From contig NZ_MKZS01000001.1 of assembly GCF_001942495.1 (NCBI RefSeq), positions 6,703,029 through 6,767,028 of the forward strand: 64,000 nucleotides of DNA, in the 5' to 3' direction. This DNA comes from Moorena bouillonii PNG (GTDB lineage: Bacteria; Cyanobacteriota; Cyanobacteriia; Cyanobacteriales; Coleofasciculaceae). Position numbers and translations under genes: made by a program. Of this stretch, positions 35,531 through 44,328 are shown piece by piece. The notes under the pieces were generated by a model. It was not told the origin of the DNA. It made no database searches and saw only the letters and a program-made list of their open reading frames with translations. Position 1 is the stretch's first letter. Each line of letters opens with the position of its first letter.

Positions 35531-36370
35531 ATGCAAGATTTGTCACAAGACGGAAACTGGTTCAAGCTAGTAGCAGATATCAGAACGTCACAACAAAACA
35601 AGACCTGGTTTAATTCAGTAGCAGATGCCTACAACAAAACCAGACCAACCTATCCTCAAACGATAGTTGATCGGGCTGTAGAGTTAGCCCAATTCCCAGA
35701 TGATGCCACAATTTTGGAAATAGGATGTGGACCTGGAACTGTAACTAAAGCCTTTGGGCAATTAGGCTTTAGAATGGTCTGTATAGAACCAAGTCAGTCT
35801 GCTTGTAAGCTAGCGCGACAAAATTGTGCCCAGTATCCCAATGTAGAGATTAAGAATACTACTTTTGAGGAGTGGGAGCTAGAGTCCCAGAGATTCGATG
35901 CGGTTATAGCAGCAACGGCTTTTCATTGGGTTGCCCCTGGAAGTGGGTATGCCAAAGTTAATGCTGCTTTAAAACAGAATGGTGTACTCATTATACTGTG
36001 GAATACCAGACCCCATCCTCAGCCTGAACTTTACCAAATGTTGGATGAGGTCTATCAGATCCATGCTCCATCTCTGAGACGATATGCTGAAGATACAAAA
36101 ACTCAGTTAGAAAAGCTGAACGAATTTGTAGAGAAGGTGATAGACTCCGGTTATTTTTATGACTGTAAATCGGAATATGTACTCTGCGAACCTACCTATA
36201 GCATCGATGATTATCTGGCCTTGTTGAGTACTTACTCAACCTACATTAACCTAGAGTCGCAGCAGAAGAATTCTTTATTTACTGGTTTGAGGGAAACCCT
36301 AGAGAAGAACTGCGGCAATAGGATCCAACTTTCATATGTGTCAGCTTTTTGGATTGTCCAAAAAGGGTGA
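35531..36370 (+). CDS. class I SAM-dependent methyltransferase
   Basis: This 279-residue protein has motif I as ILEIGCGPGTVTKAFGQLG (~59-77), motif II region VCIEPSQSACKLARQN, and a post-motif AATAFHWVAPGSGYAKV. This AFHW pattern is typical of a Methyltransf_11-type subgroup. The YNKTRPTYPQTIVDRAVELA segment just before motif I is a good family match. The C-terminal part (YSIDDYLALLSTYSTYINL) is also conserved in this group. The acceptor is unknown. It follows the previous methyltransferase by 76 bp on the same strand and may be co-transcribed. Confidence 0.88.
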   Translation: MQDLSQDGNWFKLVADIRTSQQNKTWFNSVADAYNKTRPTYPQTIVDRAVELAQFPDDATILEIGCGPGTVTKAFGQLGFRMVCIEPSQSACKLARQNCAQYPNVEIKNTTFEEWELESQRFDAVIAATAFHWVAPGSGYAKVNAALKQNGVLIILWNTRPHPQPELYQMLDEVYQIHAPSLRRYAEDTKTQLEKLNEFVEKVIDSGYFYDCKSEYVLCEPTYSIDDYLALLSTYSTYINLESQQKNSLFTGLRETLEKNCGNRIQLSYVSAFWIVQKG

Positions 36371-36626
36371 GCTGAAAACTTTCTATCTAAGGATGGCTAG
36401 TTGTGGTTTATCCTGGGTCAATCAAAACCTTTGAAGACATATCAGAGGGACTACACCCAGAAGTACCTGAACCGCTCCAGCAAATGATCTGGGTTAGCCT
36501 GCGCCTCAAAAAGTGGACTGCTGGAAGTGGAAGTGAACTACAGTAATAATATTACAGAAAAAGGACGGGAGTAGGACACGCCCTGGATCTATGGGCGAGG
36601 GTCAGGCAACGTCTACAGGGCAGCGC
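36371..36626. other. intergenic, no intact gene
   Basis: Between the methyltransferase and the Uma2 fragment. A short open stretch near 36450-36545 resembles a coding remnant (PEVPEPLQQMIWVSL) but has no start and was not assigned. Confidence 0.3.
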
Positions 36627-36735
36627 GAACTTACGGTCTACGGGGTAATGGCTATGACTCGCCGATCATAGATCGTTGCCCCTTGCTTAATTTTATGCTA
36701 TTTTTCTCCAGAGATCGATGATGTTGGGTTTCGTT
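36627..36735 (+). pseudogene. Uma2 gene 3'-end fragment
   Basis: Nearly identical to 34524-34628: it begins GAACTTACGGTC, includes the last 12 codons and stop, and continues into the same downstream flank (CGTTGCCCCTTGCTTAATTT). The duplication therefore covers DNA beyond the gene. The rest of the gene is absent. Confidence 0.8.
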
Positions 36736-36931
36736 ACCTTAACCCAATCTTGTCGATTGGGCAAAACAAATATCTTTAACAATTGAACTGATAGATTGCC
36801 CATTTTTGCCCACCTCAAGTTACGGCTAGTAGCGAGGGATTGCCTACGGCACCAGTGTGATCGCAAAAAGCTGGCAACCATCACATAATCTGTGGGAGCA
36901 TGGCATCTGTGCAAATAGCTCCGATGTTTCC

Positions 36932-37309
36932 ATGCCAAAGAATAACTCTGAAGTAAAAGACCAAGCACGAAGAATCTTGGACGCAATAGCCTTCACTCCC
37001 TTTGACCAATGCCAACTCTTGAACCGTGATTTTAGCCACATCCCTGCTCGTCCTGGCATCTATGCCATCAGGCATAAAACTGATGGACTGCTTTACATTG
37101 GTAAGACCAAGAGCTTGCGAGGTCGCTTCAGTGGTGGACACAAAGCTTTTTTGTGGGCATGGCTCGACAAATATAGCGACGAAGATGTTCGTATTGCTAT
37201 GCAGACAATTTCCTACTGGCAAAACCCTGCGCTACTATTGGAGCTAGAAGCTATCATCTTGAGGGCTACCGAACCTCCCTATAATGTCAAAATCCCAATG
37301 GAGCAGTAA
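36932..37309 (+). CDS. GIY-YIG nuclease family protein
   Basis: This 125-residue protein starts at ATG 36932 (MPKNNSEVKD); 25 upstream codons lack a family match. The GIY-YIG motif is GIYAIRHKTDGLLYIGKT (~48-65), followed by SLRGRFSGGHK with the catalytic Arg, and Glu in LLELEAIILRATEPPYN near the C-terminus. The core is thus complete, in a protein with only a ~45-residue N-terminal extension. A small acidic protein gene starts 4 bp after its stop. A compact nuclease plus small partner is the layout of toxin-antitoxin or immunity pairs, but no such pair is established here. Confidence 0.85.
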   Translation: MPKNNSEVKDQARRILDAIAFTPFDQCQLLNRDFSHIPARPGIYAIRHKTDGLLYIGKTKSLRGRFSGGHKAFLWAWLDKYSDEDVRIAMQTISYWQNPALLLELEAIILRATEPPYNVKIPMEQ

Positions 37310-37313
37310 ACTT

Positions 37314-37520
37314 ATGCAGGTAGAACTTTTGGGGCGAATCTCCTCCACTGATGCAAAGGTCATCTTGGAACGCCTGCCCGAACATATTCAGGCTGCTCTC
37401 GTTGAGCGTGCTGCTGAAATTGAGTATCCAATTGAAGCAGTTATTGAGATGGCAATTGCCAGCTTTCTCGATACCGAAGCATTAAGTTTTGTAGACTGTA
37501 AACCGGGGCGTGGACAATAA
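37314..37520 (+). CDS. small acidic protein paired with GIY-YIG nuclease
   Basis: A 68-residue frame from ATG 37314 (MQVELLGRISSTDAKV); an earlier in-frame start at 37284 would overlap the nuclease gene. The sequence is helical and acidic (ILERLPEHIQAALVERAAE, EYPIEAVIEMAIASFLD), resembling small ribbon- or helix-type DNA-binding or antitoxin-like proteins without a firm match. It is almost certainly translated with the nuclease, since only 4 bp separate them. Confidence 0.6.
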   Translation: MQVELLGRISSTDAKVILERLPEHIQAALVERAAEIEYPIEAVIEMAIASFLDTEALSFVDCKPGRGQ

Positions 37521-37536
37521 GTCCAGCCAGTTATCA

Positions 37537-37797
<261 letters not shown>

Positions 37798-37851
37798 CTA
37801 GCTACACAAAATTTAAGTTTTTCAGCTAATACCTGAACGTGAGGTTCACCA

Positions 37852-38122
37852 TCAGGACGGATCCCTTGATGGATCACCCGATTGGCTGATTGAAATTCGT
37901 TCCCCTGACCAAAGTACTTTAAACTTGCAAAATAAGATTCTGCATTGCCTCAGTAATGGAACACAATTAGCCTGGTTAATCGATTTCGCTCGTCAGCAGA
38001 TTTGGGTCTGGCAGGGAGATGACTTACCCATAATCTGTTCAGGAGCAGAGATTCTGCCAAGTTTAGGCATTCTACCCGAACTTACGGTCAACGGGGTAAT
38101 GGCTATGACTCGCCGATCATAG
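37852..38122 (+). pseudogene. Uma2 gene 3'-half fragment
   Basis: Very similar to 34295-34567 and its flank (SPDWLIEIRSPDQSTLNLQN, then through ELTVNGVMAMTRRS). It lacks the N-terminal half including the first core Asp, so it cannot be an active nuclease. Few substitutions separate the copies, which points to a recent duplication. Confidence 0.85.
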
Positions 38123-38435
38123 CTCGTTGCCCCTTGCTTGATTTTATGCTATTTGTTGCCAGATATCAGGGAATAAAATATAGGTTGGGTTGAGCTTGGT
38201 GAAATCCAATCAATCAAGATAATGCGTTCGCGTAGCGGCTCCAAAGGAACATCGCACTTTTAAGATGATTTTGGTAAATTGTGGGTAGCATTTTTATTTA
38301 TATCATGTCGGCATAATTACCCTTAATAAAAATCTCCCCATCTCCCGATATCCCCATCTTCCCACACTTCCCACACTTCCCACCCTCCCCTTAATTATGG
38401 GTATTCAACCAGACTTGATATTAGAGGCCTTTTTG
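38123..38435. other. intergenic with repeats
   Basis: After the shared Uma2 flank, a family A fragment (GCGTTCGCGTAGCGGC at ~38223) and a CCCACACTTCCC-type repeat (38362-38390) are seen. No gene. Confidence 0.4.
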
Positions 38436-39251
38436 TCACTCCCCCCGGAATAACTGGCGATAATGTTCTAAACACTGCTCATGTGAATCAAACAGGATTT
38501 GATCATGAATGTAATCTCGAATAGGAATATTAGTATTTGGCCCTTTAAAAACACCTATAGAAATACGTTCCTCATCTGGTATGCGAACTCGATGCATACT
38601 TGAGTTTATCTTTCCACCTAGCATTTTTTATAAGGTTTCAGACAGAAATAGCACCCCATACCCTGGTTGGGGATTAACGTCATGCCATTGATCATCCCAA
38701 AACACTTCTAATCCTGGCTTGTCCATCAAAATTACAGTCATCAAATCATAGTCTTTATGAGCTTTCATTCCACTATTGCTTTTCTTATTTGTATTTACCT
38801 TAGCAGGATAATAGGCAATTGAAAATGATGAAGAGAGTTCACTATCACTCACAACCTCATCGAAATAGTCTTCAATACCAAAGTTACTAAATATCTATTT
38901 TTACAGAACTATAATAATACGCTATTCACAATAGTTTGAGATTTTTAAAACTGAATTGCGACACTATTTAAAGGGTCCAATTGGATTATTCAACCTAAAT
39001 ACAAACTGTTGAAGCGAATGTCTTATGTCAAGGTAACGGTCGATATAACCTTCAAATTTACCATGGGCTAACCATTTTTGTTTTTGGATTTCGTCCTGAT
39101 TTAAACAAGCTAAAGCCTCTTTTTTGATAATTTTAAAATGTTCAAAAAAAAATTTTTCGGGCATTCTGACATAGCAGCAACCTAGATTACCAAGGGTCTT
39201 TATTTCTTCTCGGGTCACTCTATCTACAGCATTGATGGTTGGTAGTTCCAT
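38436..39251 (-). pseudogene. 2-oxoglutarate/Fe(II) (isopenicillin-N-synthase-like) oxygenase, decayed
   Basis: Three minus-strand pieces make one gene. 38964-39251 is the N-terminal part (MELPTINAVDRVTREEIKTL). 38628-38852 has the metal motif HxD (KAHKDYDLMTVIL). 38436-38624 has the distal His and the 2-oxoglutarate Arg (HRVRIPDEERISI). The last two pieces are in the same frame, separated by an in-frame TAA at 38628-38630. Between the first two pieces are several stops. Enzymes of this family often tailor nonribosomal peptides, in keeping with the NRPS relics on both sides. It is not functional as read. Confidence 0.82.
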
Positions 39252-39349
39252 GATTCAGAAAACAAAAAAAATAACTCAACTCAGGTAATTATACCAGGAT
39301 TCTGGGAAGTTTATCTAAGTCGCGATCGCCCAATACAGTATAATACGAA

Positions 39350-39598
39350 TTGAGCCGCCGAAGAGACCAGTATATAGTGAACTTACAAGAGCGAATAGAA
39401 TCTCTAGAAGCGAGAATATATAGTCCTTCAGACTTTCCTCTTGCCCAGTTGAGTCAACCCGAACTCGACAGTTTACTCACATTAATTAACTATAGGAATC
39501 TAGAATCAATCTACCCCTTGTCGCCGATGCAAGAAGGGATGCTGTTTGAGAGTCTCTATGCTCCTGAATCGGCGTTGCTGAATATGAAAATGGTTTAA
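39350..39598 (+). pseudogene. NRPS module N-terminal fragment (linker plus start of condensation domain)
   Basis: Residues SPSDFPLAQLSQPELDSLL and NLESIYPLSPMQEGMLFESL match the typical junction before an NRPS condensation domain. An N-terminal coiled segment (LQERIESLEARI) precedes it. The frame ends 13 residues into the domain (NMKMV, stop at 39596), and the following DNA is unrelated. Start codon TTG near 39350. This is a truncated relic. Confidence 0.8.
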
Positions 39599-39630
39599 CC
39601 AGAAAGGGGGATTTTATGATCTCTTAAATA

Positions 39631-39769
39631 AGAGCTGATTCGTAAAGTAAATCTTAATAAGTCTGAAAGCCTTGCTATGATTGTCTTTTGGTTATTAAAT
39701 AGTTCAAATGTTCTATTTGATCGCAAGCCTTATCCTACAAGGATTACAGCGAGTTTACGAATCAGCTCT
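39631..39769. repeat. MITE-like element, AGAGCTGATTCGTAAA ends
   Basis: AGAGCTGATTCGTAAA (39631-39646) and its exact complement at 39754-39769 bound a 139-bp element, directly after the NRPS fragment. Confidence 0.8.
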
Positions 39770-39879
39770 AATAAATAATAAGCCTAATTGATAACTCCAA
39801 CATTTCTTCAGATTTAGAGTAACAAAGAGTTCGTCGATGTAGTCTGGCTAAATAATGTCTCAATCTTGTATTTTTATTC

Positions 39880-39983
39880 GGCGTTGCTGAATCAAAGAAT
39901 GCTATAATGAAAATAAAAACATGACATGCGCGGGCATTCCATAGTTTTCTTTTTAGAATACCATTTTTTTATTCAGCAACGCC
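39880..39983. repeat. MITE-like element, GGCGTTGCTGAAT ends
   Basis: Perfect 13-bp inverted ends GGCGTTGCTGAAT (39880-39892) and ATTCAGCAACGCC (39971-39983). A related, more decayed copy is at 58464-58539. These ends resemble those of cyanobacterial IS elements, so transposition in trans is plausible. Confidence 0.75.
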
Positions 39984-39993
39984 CTATTTACCA

Positions 39994-40614
39994 CTAATAT
40001 TGCACTCGGTTAAGGGCCACAATTACTAACCAAGATTGCTGCTCACAGGGTAAACCAGGTGGGCGGTAGTAATAATCAAAAATCTCAAATCCTGCTTGTT
40101 CAACACAGGGAGCCAAGCTTTTATATTCCCAACCTACAACATAGCGATAGCCGCTTGGACGAACACTATAACCCTCATGATCACCACGAATCATTGACAT
40201 AACTATGGCACCATTGCTAACAAGCGATCGCTTTAAATCCTTAAGTACCCTCACCATCGCAGCACGAGGAATATGAATCAGGGATGCATTGGCAAAGATC
40301 CCATCAAAGCTCTTTGGTGGCAGCTTGAGGTTCAGAAACGATTGCTGCCAAACCTCGCATCCTGAAATCTGTTGCGCCATATTCACAAATGCTGGTGTAG
40401 CATCGAGACCAATCACTTGATGACCCTGGTCTTTAAAGGCAACCAAGTCTCTACCAGGACCACAACCTAAATCCAGAATCTTGCCTGGATTACGGGGCAT
40501 AGCATCAACCAAAGCGTTGCGATTTTGAGACACATCGTGATTCCAGGTGCCTTCCCGGAAAGATTCTGCTGTTGCTTGATACTCAGCAATTGTTACTATT
40601 TCGTGTTCTTCCAC
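39994..40614 (-). CDS. class I SAM-dependent methyltransferase
   Basis: This 206-residue protein has SAM motif I ILDLGCGPGRDLVAFKDQG (~43-61), the acidic strand end HQVIGLDATPAFVNMAQQ, and the post-motif FANASLIHIPRAAMVRVLKDL. The start at ATG 40614 gives the short N-terminus with EYQATAESFREGTWNHDVSQ that is common in this subgroup. The acceptor is unknown. It lies on the opposite strand from the other two methyltransferases. It sits next to a decayed oxygenase and NRPS fragments but looks intact. Confidence 0.88.
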   Translation of the reverse strand: MEEHEIVTIAEYQATAESFREGTWNHDVSQNRNALVDAMPRNPGKILDLGCGPGRDLVAFKDQGHQVIGLDATPAFVNMAQQISGCEVWQQSFLNLKLPPKSFDGIFANASLIHIPRAAMVRVLKDLKRSLVSNGAIVMSMIRGDHEGYSVRPSGYRYVVGWEYKSLAPCVEQAGFEIFDYYYRPPGLPCEQQSWLVIVALNRVQY

Positions 40615-40690
40615 AATAGTTCAAGCTTGATGATACTCAACCAAATTCTACTATCTAGCTAATTACTTAATTAGAGCTCTTGCAAAAGTA

Positions 40691-41329
40691 TTATTCTGAT
40701 AGTTTTTGTGTCAATTCTTCTCCACTGTTCTCTGTTCCCTGTTCCCTGTTCCCTGTTCCCGACTTCTGGAAGAAGTCTATTGAGTAAATCACCAATAACT
40801 CGATAATAAACTCAGCCGCAGTTATATAAATTCGTTGTGGGGGTTGCTCACCTCTAGGCACCTGAACCCACCAGCCTTGGCATCTGGGCGATCGCCACAA
40901 GTCCAAATGGGCTATTGGTGGTGAAGCATAGAAACTGTCTTCCCCTGCCCCCAATAGGGCTGAACTCCAGTGGGTAAAGTAATCGTGACTAATCCGGTGG
41001 ATGGGAAAATTGCCATACAGAGGCACACCCCAGCCATCAATAGCGATCAATGCTTGGATGTTTCCTCCCAGTAGCTGCCAACCCCAAGCTGCTGCGATCG
41101 CACCCACTACCCCAGCACTGAAACCGATCAAGACTATGGGAGTCTTGACCAAACCAATGTGACGTTGCAAGAACTCTAAAATATGAATAGCTGAGTAAGC
41201 TGGGTAGTCCTGAGCTGGAAAAATTAAGACTTTCTCAGTCCAGGGACTTGATAGCTCCAAACTTGCTAAAAAATCCTGGGTCAGTTGGGGCTCATGGATA
41301 CCAGGGCAAATAATTAAGTACGGGGACAT
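40691..41329 (-). CDS. alpha/beta-fold hydrolase-like protein of cyanobacterial type
   Basis: This 212-residue protein begins MSPYLIICPGIHEPQLTQDF and has the elbow LIGFSAGVVGAIAAAW (GFSAG, ~70-76), which fits an alpha/beta hydrolase nucleophile serine. A downstream His/Asp pair cannot be fixed by eye. The C-terminal ~25 residues (GTGNREQGTENSGEEL) are translated from a GGGAACA tandem repeat and look non-native. The substrate is unknown. Confidence 0.7.
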   Translation of the reverse strand: MSPYLIICPGIHEPQLTQDFLASLELSSPWTEKVLIFPAQDYPAYSAIHILEFLQRHIGLVKTPIVLIGFSAGVVGAIAAAWGWQLLGGNIQALIAIDGWGVPLYGNFPIHRISHDYFTHWSSALLGAGEDSFYASPPIAHLDLWRSPRCQGWWVQVPRGEQPPQRIYITAAEFIIELLVIYSIDFFQKSGTGNREQGTENSGEELTQKLSE

Positions 41330-41402
41330 GATTAAACGCTAAAGAGGCAAAGAAGGGAAATCAGCTGGATGTGTAAGACAGTTAAGATGAAGAAATGACT
41401 AT

Positions 41403-41515
41403 CAGGACTTACGCGGTTAAGTTGATTTCGCCCCCCTAGCCCCCCAATTCTGGGGGGTAAAGATGTCAAAGTCCCCCAGAATTGGGGGATTTAGGGGGCA
41501 AATGGGTAAGTCCTG
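41403..41515. repeat. MITE-like element, CAGGACTTAC ends
   Basis: CAGGACTTAC (41403-41412) and GTAAGTCCTG (41506-41515), with an interior stem CCCCAATTCTGGGGG / CCCCCAGAATTGGGGG. The ends match the element at 23737-23825, but the interior differs. Confidence 0.8.
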
Positions 41516-41540
41516 ACTATTGAGAAATGACTAATGACTA

Positions 41541-41912
41541 ATGACCAATTGTCCCAAATGCCATCAACCTATCAATAGCAAGGTGATTACCTGTCCCCAT
41601 TGTGGAGCAATCCTTAAAGCCTATGGTCATCCGGGGATTACCTTACACCAAACCACAGGAGATACCCCCTTGTGTGAAACCTGTACCTATCATGCTGATG
41701 ATACCTGTACCTTTCCCCAACGTCCCTATGCTAAGGAGTGTACCCTTTACGAGGATAGTTCTGAAAATACCTCAGAGCCTGAGCAGATTTATAATCCCCA
41801 GCGTGGCTTACTCGAATCCGTCAGGCTTTGGTGTCAAAGAAACCCAGCCTTACTAGGTCTATTGGTATTAATCGCTGCTAGCTTTTTGCTAGCCCTGATG
41901 GCAACTAGGTGA
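41541..41912 (+). CDS. zinc-ribbon membrane protein
   Basis: This 123-residue protein has an N-terminal zinc ribbon with CPKC (residues 4-7) and CPHCG (~18-21). A second Cys group is CETC ... DTC ... ECTLY (~45-67), and one C-terminal span is ALLGLLVLIAASFLLALM (~102-119). No function is assigned. The Cys pairs suggest two metal sites or one ribbon plus a knuckle. The start lies in an AATGACTAATGACC array, so an earlier or later ATG of that array could be used; ATG 41541 gives the ribbon closest to the N-terminus. Confidence 0.75.
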   Translation: MTNCPKCHQPINSKVITCPHCGAILKAYGHPGITLHQTTGDTPLCETCTYHADDTCTFPQRPYAKECTLYEDSSENTSEPEQIYNPQRGLLESVRLWCQRNPALLGLLVLIAASFLLALMATR

Positions 41913-41966
41913 AGTCAACTAGTATTCCGTCAAAATTTAATCGACTAAACATGATAGTATTAGGCG

Positions 41967-43976
41967 CTACGAAATTGACAGATTACTAGTAGTGGCTGAG
42001 TCGGTTGGTATTGTCTGTGAGGTGTCTACTTGCAAATGTTCTTTAACCGTTATTTTTTGTTCTTCACAGACCTCTAAATCAAACCAGAATGTTGTCCCAA
42101 CTCCCACTTCACTAACTAAGTTTACTCGGCTATGATGTCTTTCGATAATGTTTCTGACAATTGAAAGCCCCAATCCGGTCCCTTCCAGGGTATGAACTCG
42201 GTTTTCTACCCGGAAAAATCGGTCAAAAATCGCCTTTTGGTCTTCTGGAGCAATGCCAATTCCCGTATCAGAGATTTCAATTCGCACCCTGCCTTTTCCT
42301 TCTTGGGGATTGAGTTCTGGTTCTAATTGATAAGCACGAATTACCACTCGTCCACCAGGCTGAGTGAATTTCAAGGAGTTGCCCACTAAATTAGCCAAGA
42401 CTTGGAGCAACAAATCGTAGTGACCCATAACTGGTGGTAAATCTGGTTCAATCTCCTGGGCCAGTTCAATAGTTTGGTCACGAGCGTTGAGCTGATAAGT
42501 GCGCAGGGTTTGCTCTATAGGTCGAACAATGTCAAAGGGTTCAAGTTGATAAATTCGACAAGATTCCAGCCGTGATAAATCTAGGACATCGTTAACTAGA
42601 CGGGTTAGTCGGTCAGTTTCCCGATTAGCCGTGTCAAGAAACTCCTTCCGCTCAGCTTCGCTAAGTTCTTCGCCGTAGTCGTGGAGGGTTTCGATAAATG
42701 ATTTAATGTTAAATAGAGGTGTTCTGAGTTCGTGGGAAACATTGCTGATGAAATTGCTTTTTGCTTGATTAAGTTCCACCTCACGGGTGATATCCTGAAC
42801 AGTGATAGCAATTCCCTTAATATTTTCCCGGGATTGGTTGAGTACCTTACTTAAAAGAATGCGAACTGTGCGAGAGACCGGTTTGGTCAGAGTAATACGA
42901 AACTCTTCACCTTCGCGGGATTCCTGTTCTGTTTCTGTCTGTTTCTCCGCTGTAGCCATTTGATAAAGCGGTCGTGTTAGTTCCATTGTGACCACATCAG
43001 GAAGATGGTATAAGACATTTTTACCGATAATGTCTTCCTCCTCCCAACCAAAAATCCGCCGTGCTGTCGGGTTGACTAACATTACCTGAAAATTGGTATC
43101 AATCAGTACAGCACCATCAGCAATTGTGGAAACTAGAGTCTCTAACTTAGCTTTTTCTGCAGTAAGTTCTTCAATATTTTGCTCCTCATAGCGTTCTAAA
43201 CGCTCTGCCATGTCATTGAAGCTAGACACCAATTCCTTCAGTTCGACTCCCAAAGGCATCTCAATCCGCTGCTTGAAATTACCAGCAGCAATATTTCTCA
43301 CCCCTACTAGTAGTTCTTTAATGGGCTTAGTGATAGTCAAGGCGTTGCCCACTGCACCTAAAATCACCATCACCCAGATCGAGATAAACACAGCAATAGT
43401 CACATCTCTGGTTAAATTGGAGGAAACCACCACCGTAGGGTTAGGGTTAATGCCCACAGCTAAAACCCCTAAGTATTTGTTTTCGTCAATTAAGGGAACA
43501 AACACATCAGTGACTTGACCATCAGGAGTCAGGTGCTGCCGTGCCATGGGCTGATCAGAGTTTTTGGCGTAGCCCTCGGGTAGCTCAATCCGACGCTTAA
43601 TAGTTAAAGAATTCTTTACTTCTGCTGCGGAGAAAGGAATACCAAAGATTATTTCCCCATCCTCGTCAGCATAGATAATGTAACGCACACTAGAGGTACT
43701 ACTGTAGAAGCGGCTGGAAAAGCGAGCTAGTTCGTCGAAATTATGTGCCGCAACATGAGGTTCAACGTTGGCAGCCAGCAAGAGACCGAGATCACGACCA
43801 AAGCGAGTGTCGTTCATCCTAGCATCCTGCTGAATTGTATTCACCGCCCAGAAGGTCAAGCCACTCATGAGCAATGAGACAACCAGAGTTGCTGCTGCCA
43901 TTAGCTTGGTCTGGAGGGTAAACTCCGACCACCAACGCCTGATAATGTCGATAAGGGTTTTTAGCAAAGCTAGCAA
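41967..43976 (-). CDS. nblS: NblS/Hik33 (DspA)-type sensor histidine kinase
   Basis: This 669-residue kinase matches the conserved cyanobacterial NblS/Hik33 family along its length. It has TM1 (~24-46), a periplasmic sensor (QDARMNDTRFGRDLGLLLA ... PNPTVVVSSNLTRDV), TM2 (~190-210), HAMP (TKPIKELLVGVRNIAAGNF), PAS (~275-395, LIDTNFQVMLVNPTARRIFG), HisKA with His415 in NVSHELRTPLFNIKSFIE, and an ATPase with NLVGNSLKF, ISDTGIGIAPED and GTGLGLS. The SFIETLHDYGEEL segment is typical of this family. It controls responses to high light, nutrient stress and cold, signalling to RpaB/NblR-type regulators. It stands alone, as is usual. Confidence 0.92.
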   Translation of the reverse strand: MLALLKTLIDIIRRWWSEFTLQTKLMAAATLVVSLLMSGLTFWAVNTIQQDARMNDTRFGRDLGLLLAANVEPHVAAHNFDELARFSSRFYSSTSSVRYIIYADEDGEIIFGIPFSAAEVKNSLTIKRRIELPEGYAKNSDQPMARQHLTPDGQVTDVFVPLIDENKYLGVLAVGINPNPTVVVSSNLTRDVTIAVFISIWVMVILGAVGNALTITKPIKELLVGVRNIAAGNFKQRIEMPLGVELKELVSSFNDMAERLERYEEQNIEELTAEKAKLETLVSTIADGAVLIDTNFQVMLVNPTARRIFGWEEEDIIGKNVLYHLPDVVTMELTRPLYQMATAEKQTETEQESREGEEFRITLTKPVSRTVRILLSKVLNQSRENIKGIAITVQDITREVELNQAKSNFISNVSHELRTPLFNIKSFIETLHDYGEELSEAERKEFLDTANRETDRLTRLVNDVLDLSRLESCRIYQLEPFDIVRPIEQTLRTYQLNARDQTIELAQEIEPDLPPVMGHYDLLLQVLANLVGNSLKFTQPGGRVVIRAYQLEPELNPQEGKGRVRIEISDTGIGIAPEDQKAIFDRFFRVENRVHTLEGTGLGLSIVRNIIERHHSRVNLVSEVGVGTTFWFDLEVCEEQKITVKEHLQVDTSQTIPTDSATTSNLSIS

Positions 43977-44328
43977 GGTCGGTTCAACTCTCTCAACAGG
44001 GAAGACAACAACACTCCTTCCAAAGGTAGATGCTTTGATTGTGGCAAAGCATCTACTTTTGGCTATCCTCCAATTATAAAGCCAGAAAACCTTAGCTCTT
44101 GATTGGAAAATAAAGATTATAGGTGTTAGGTGTTAGGTGTTAGGTGTTAGGTGTCGGGTTTTAGGACATCAAGCCTAATCCTAACCCAAGCAATATGATG
44201 CTTAATGCTTCACTATTAAAGTTTAAAACTTTATTAATAAAGCCTCATTTCACTTTTTTGATGCGTTAAAACATAATTATGATGCGTTAATACTCAATTA
44301 TGTAACATAAAACTTAACACCATTAGCC
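43977..44328. other. intergenic with GTTAGGT tandem repeat
   Basis: GTGTTAGGT units occur at about 44123-44157. ATTAAAGTTTAAAACTTTA(ATA) at ~44214-44236 can form a small AT-only stem, and GATGCGTTAA is repeated at 44260 and 44281. No gene. Confidence 0.5.
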
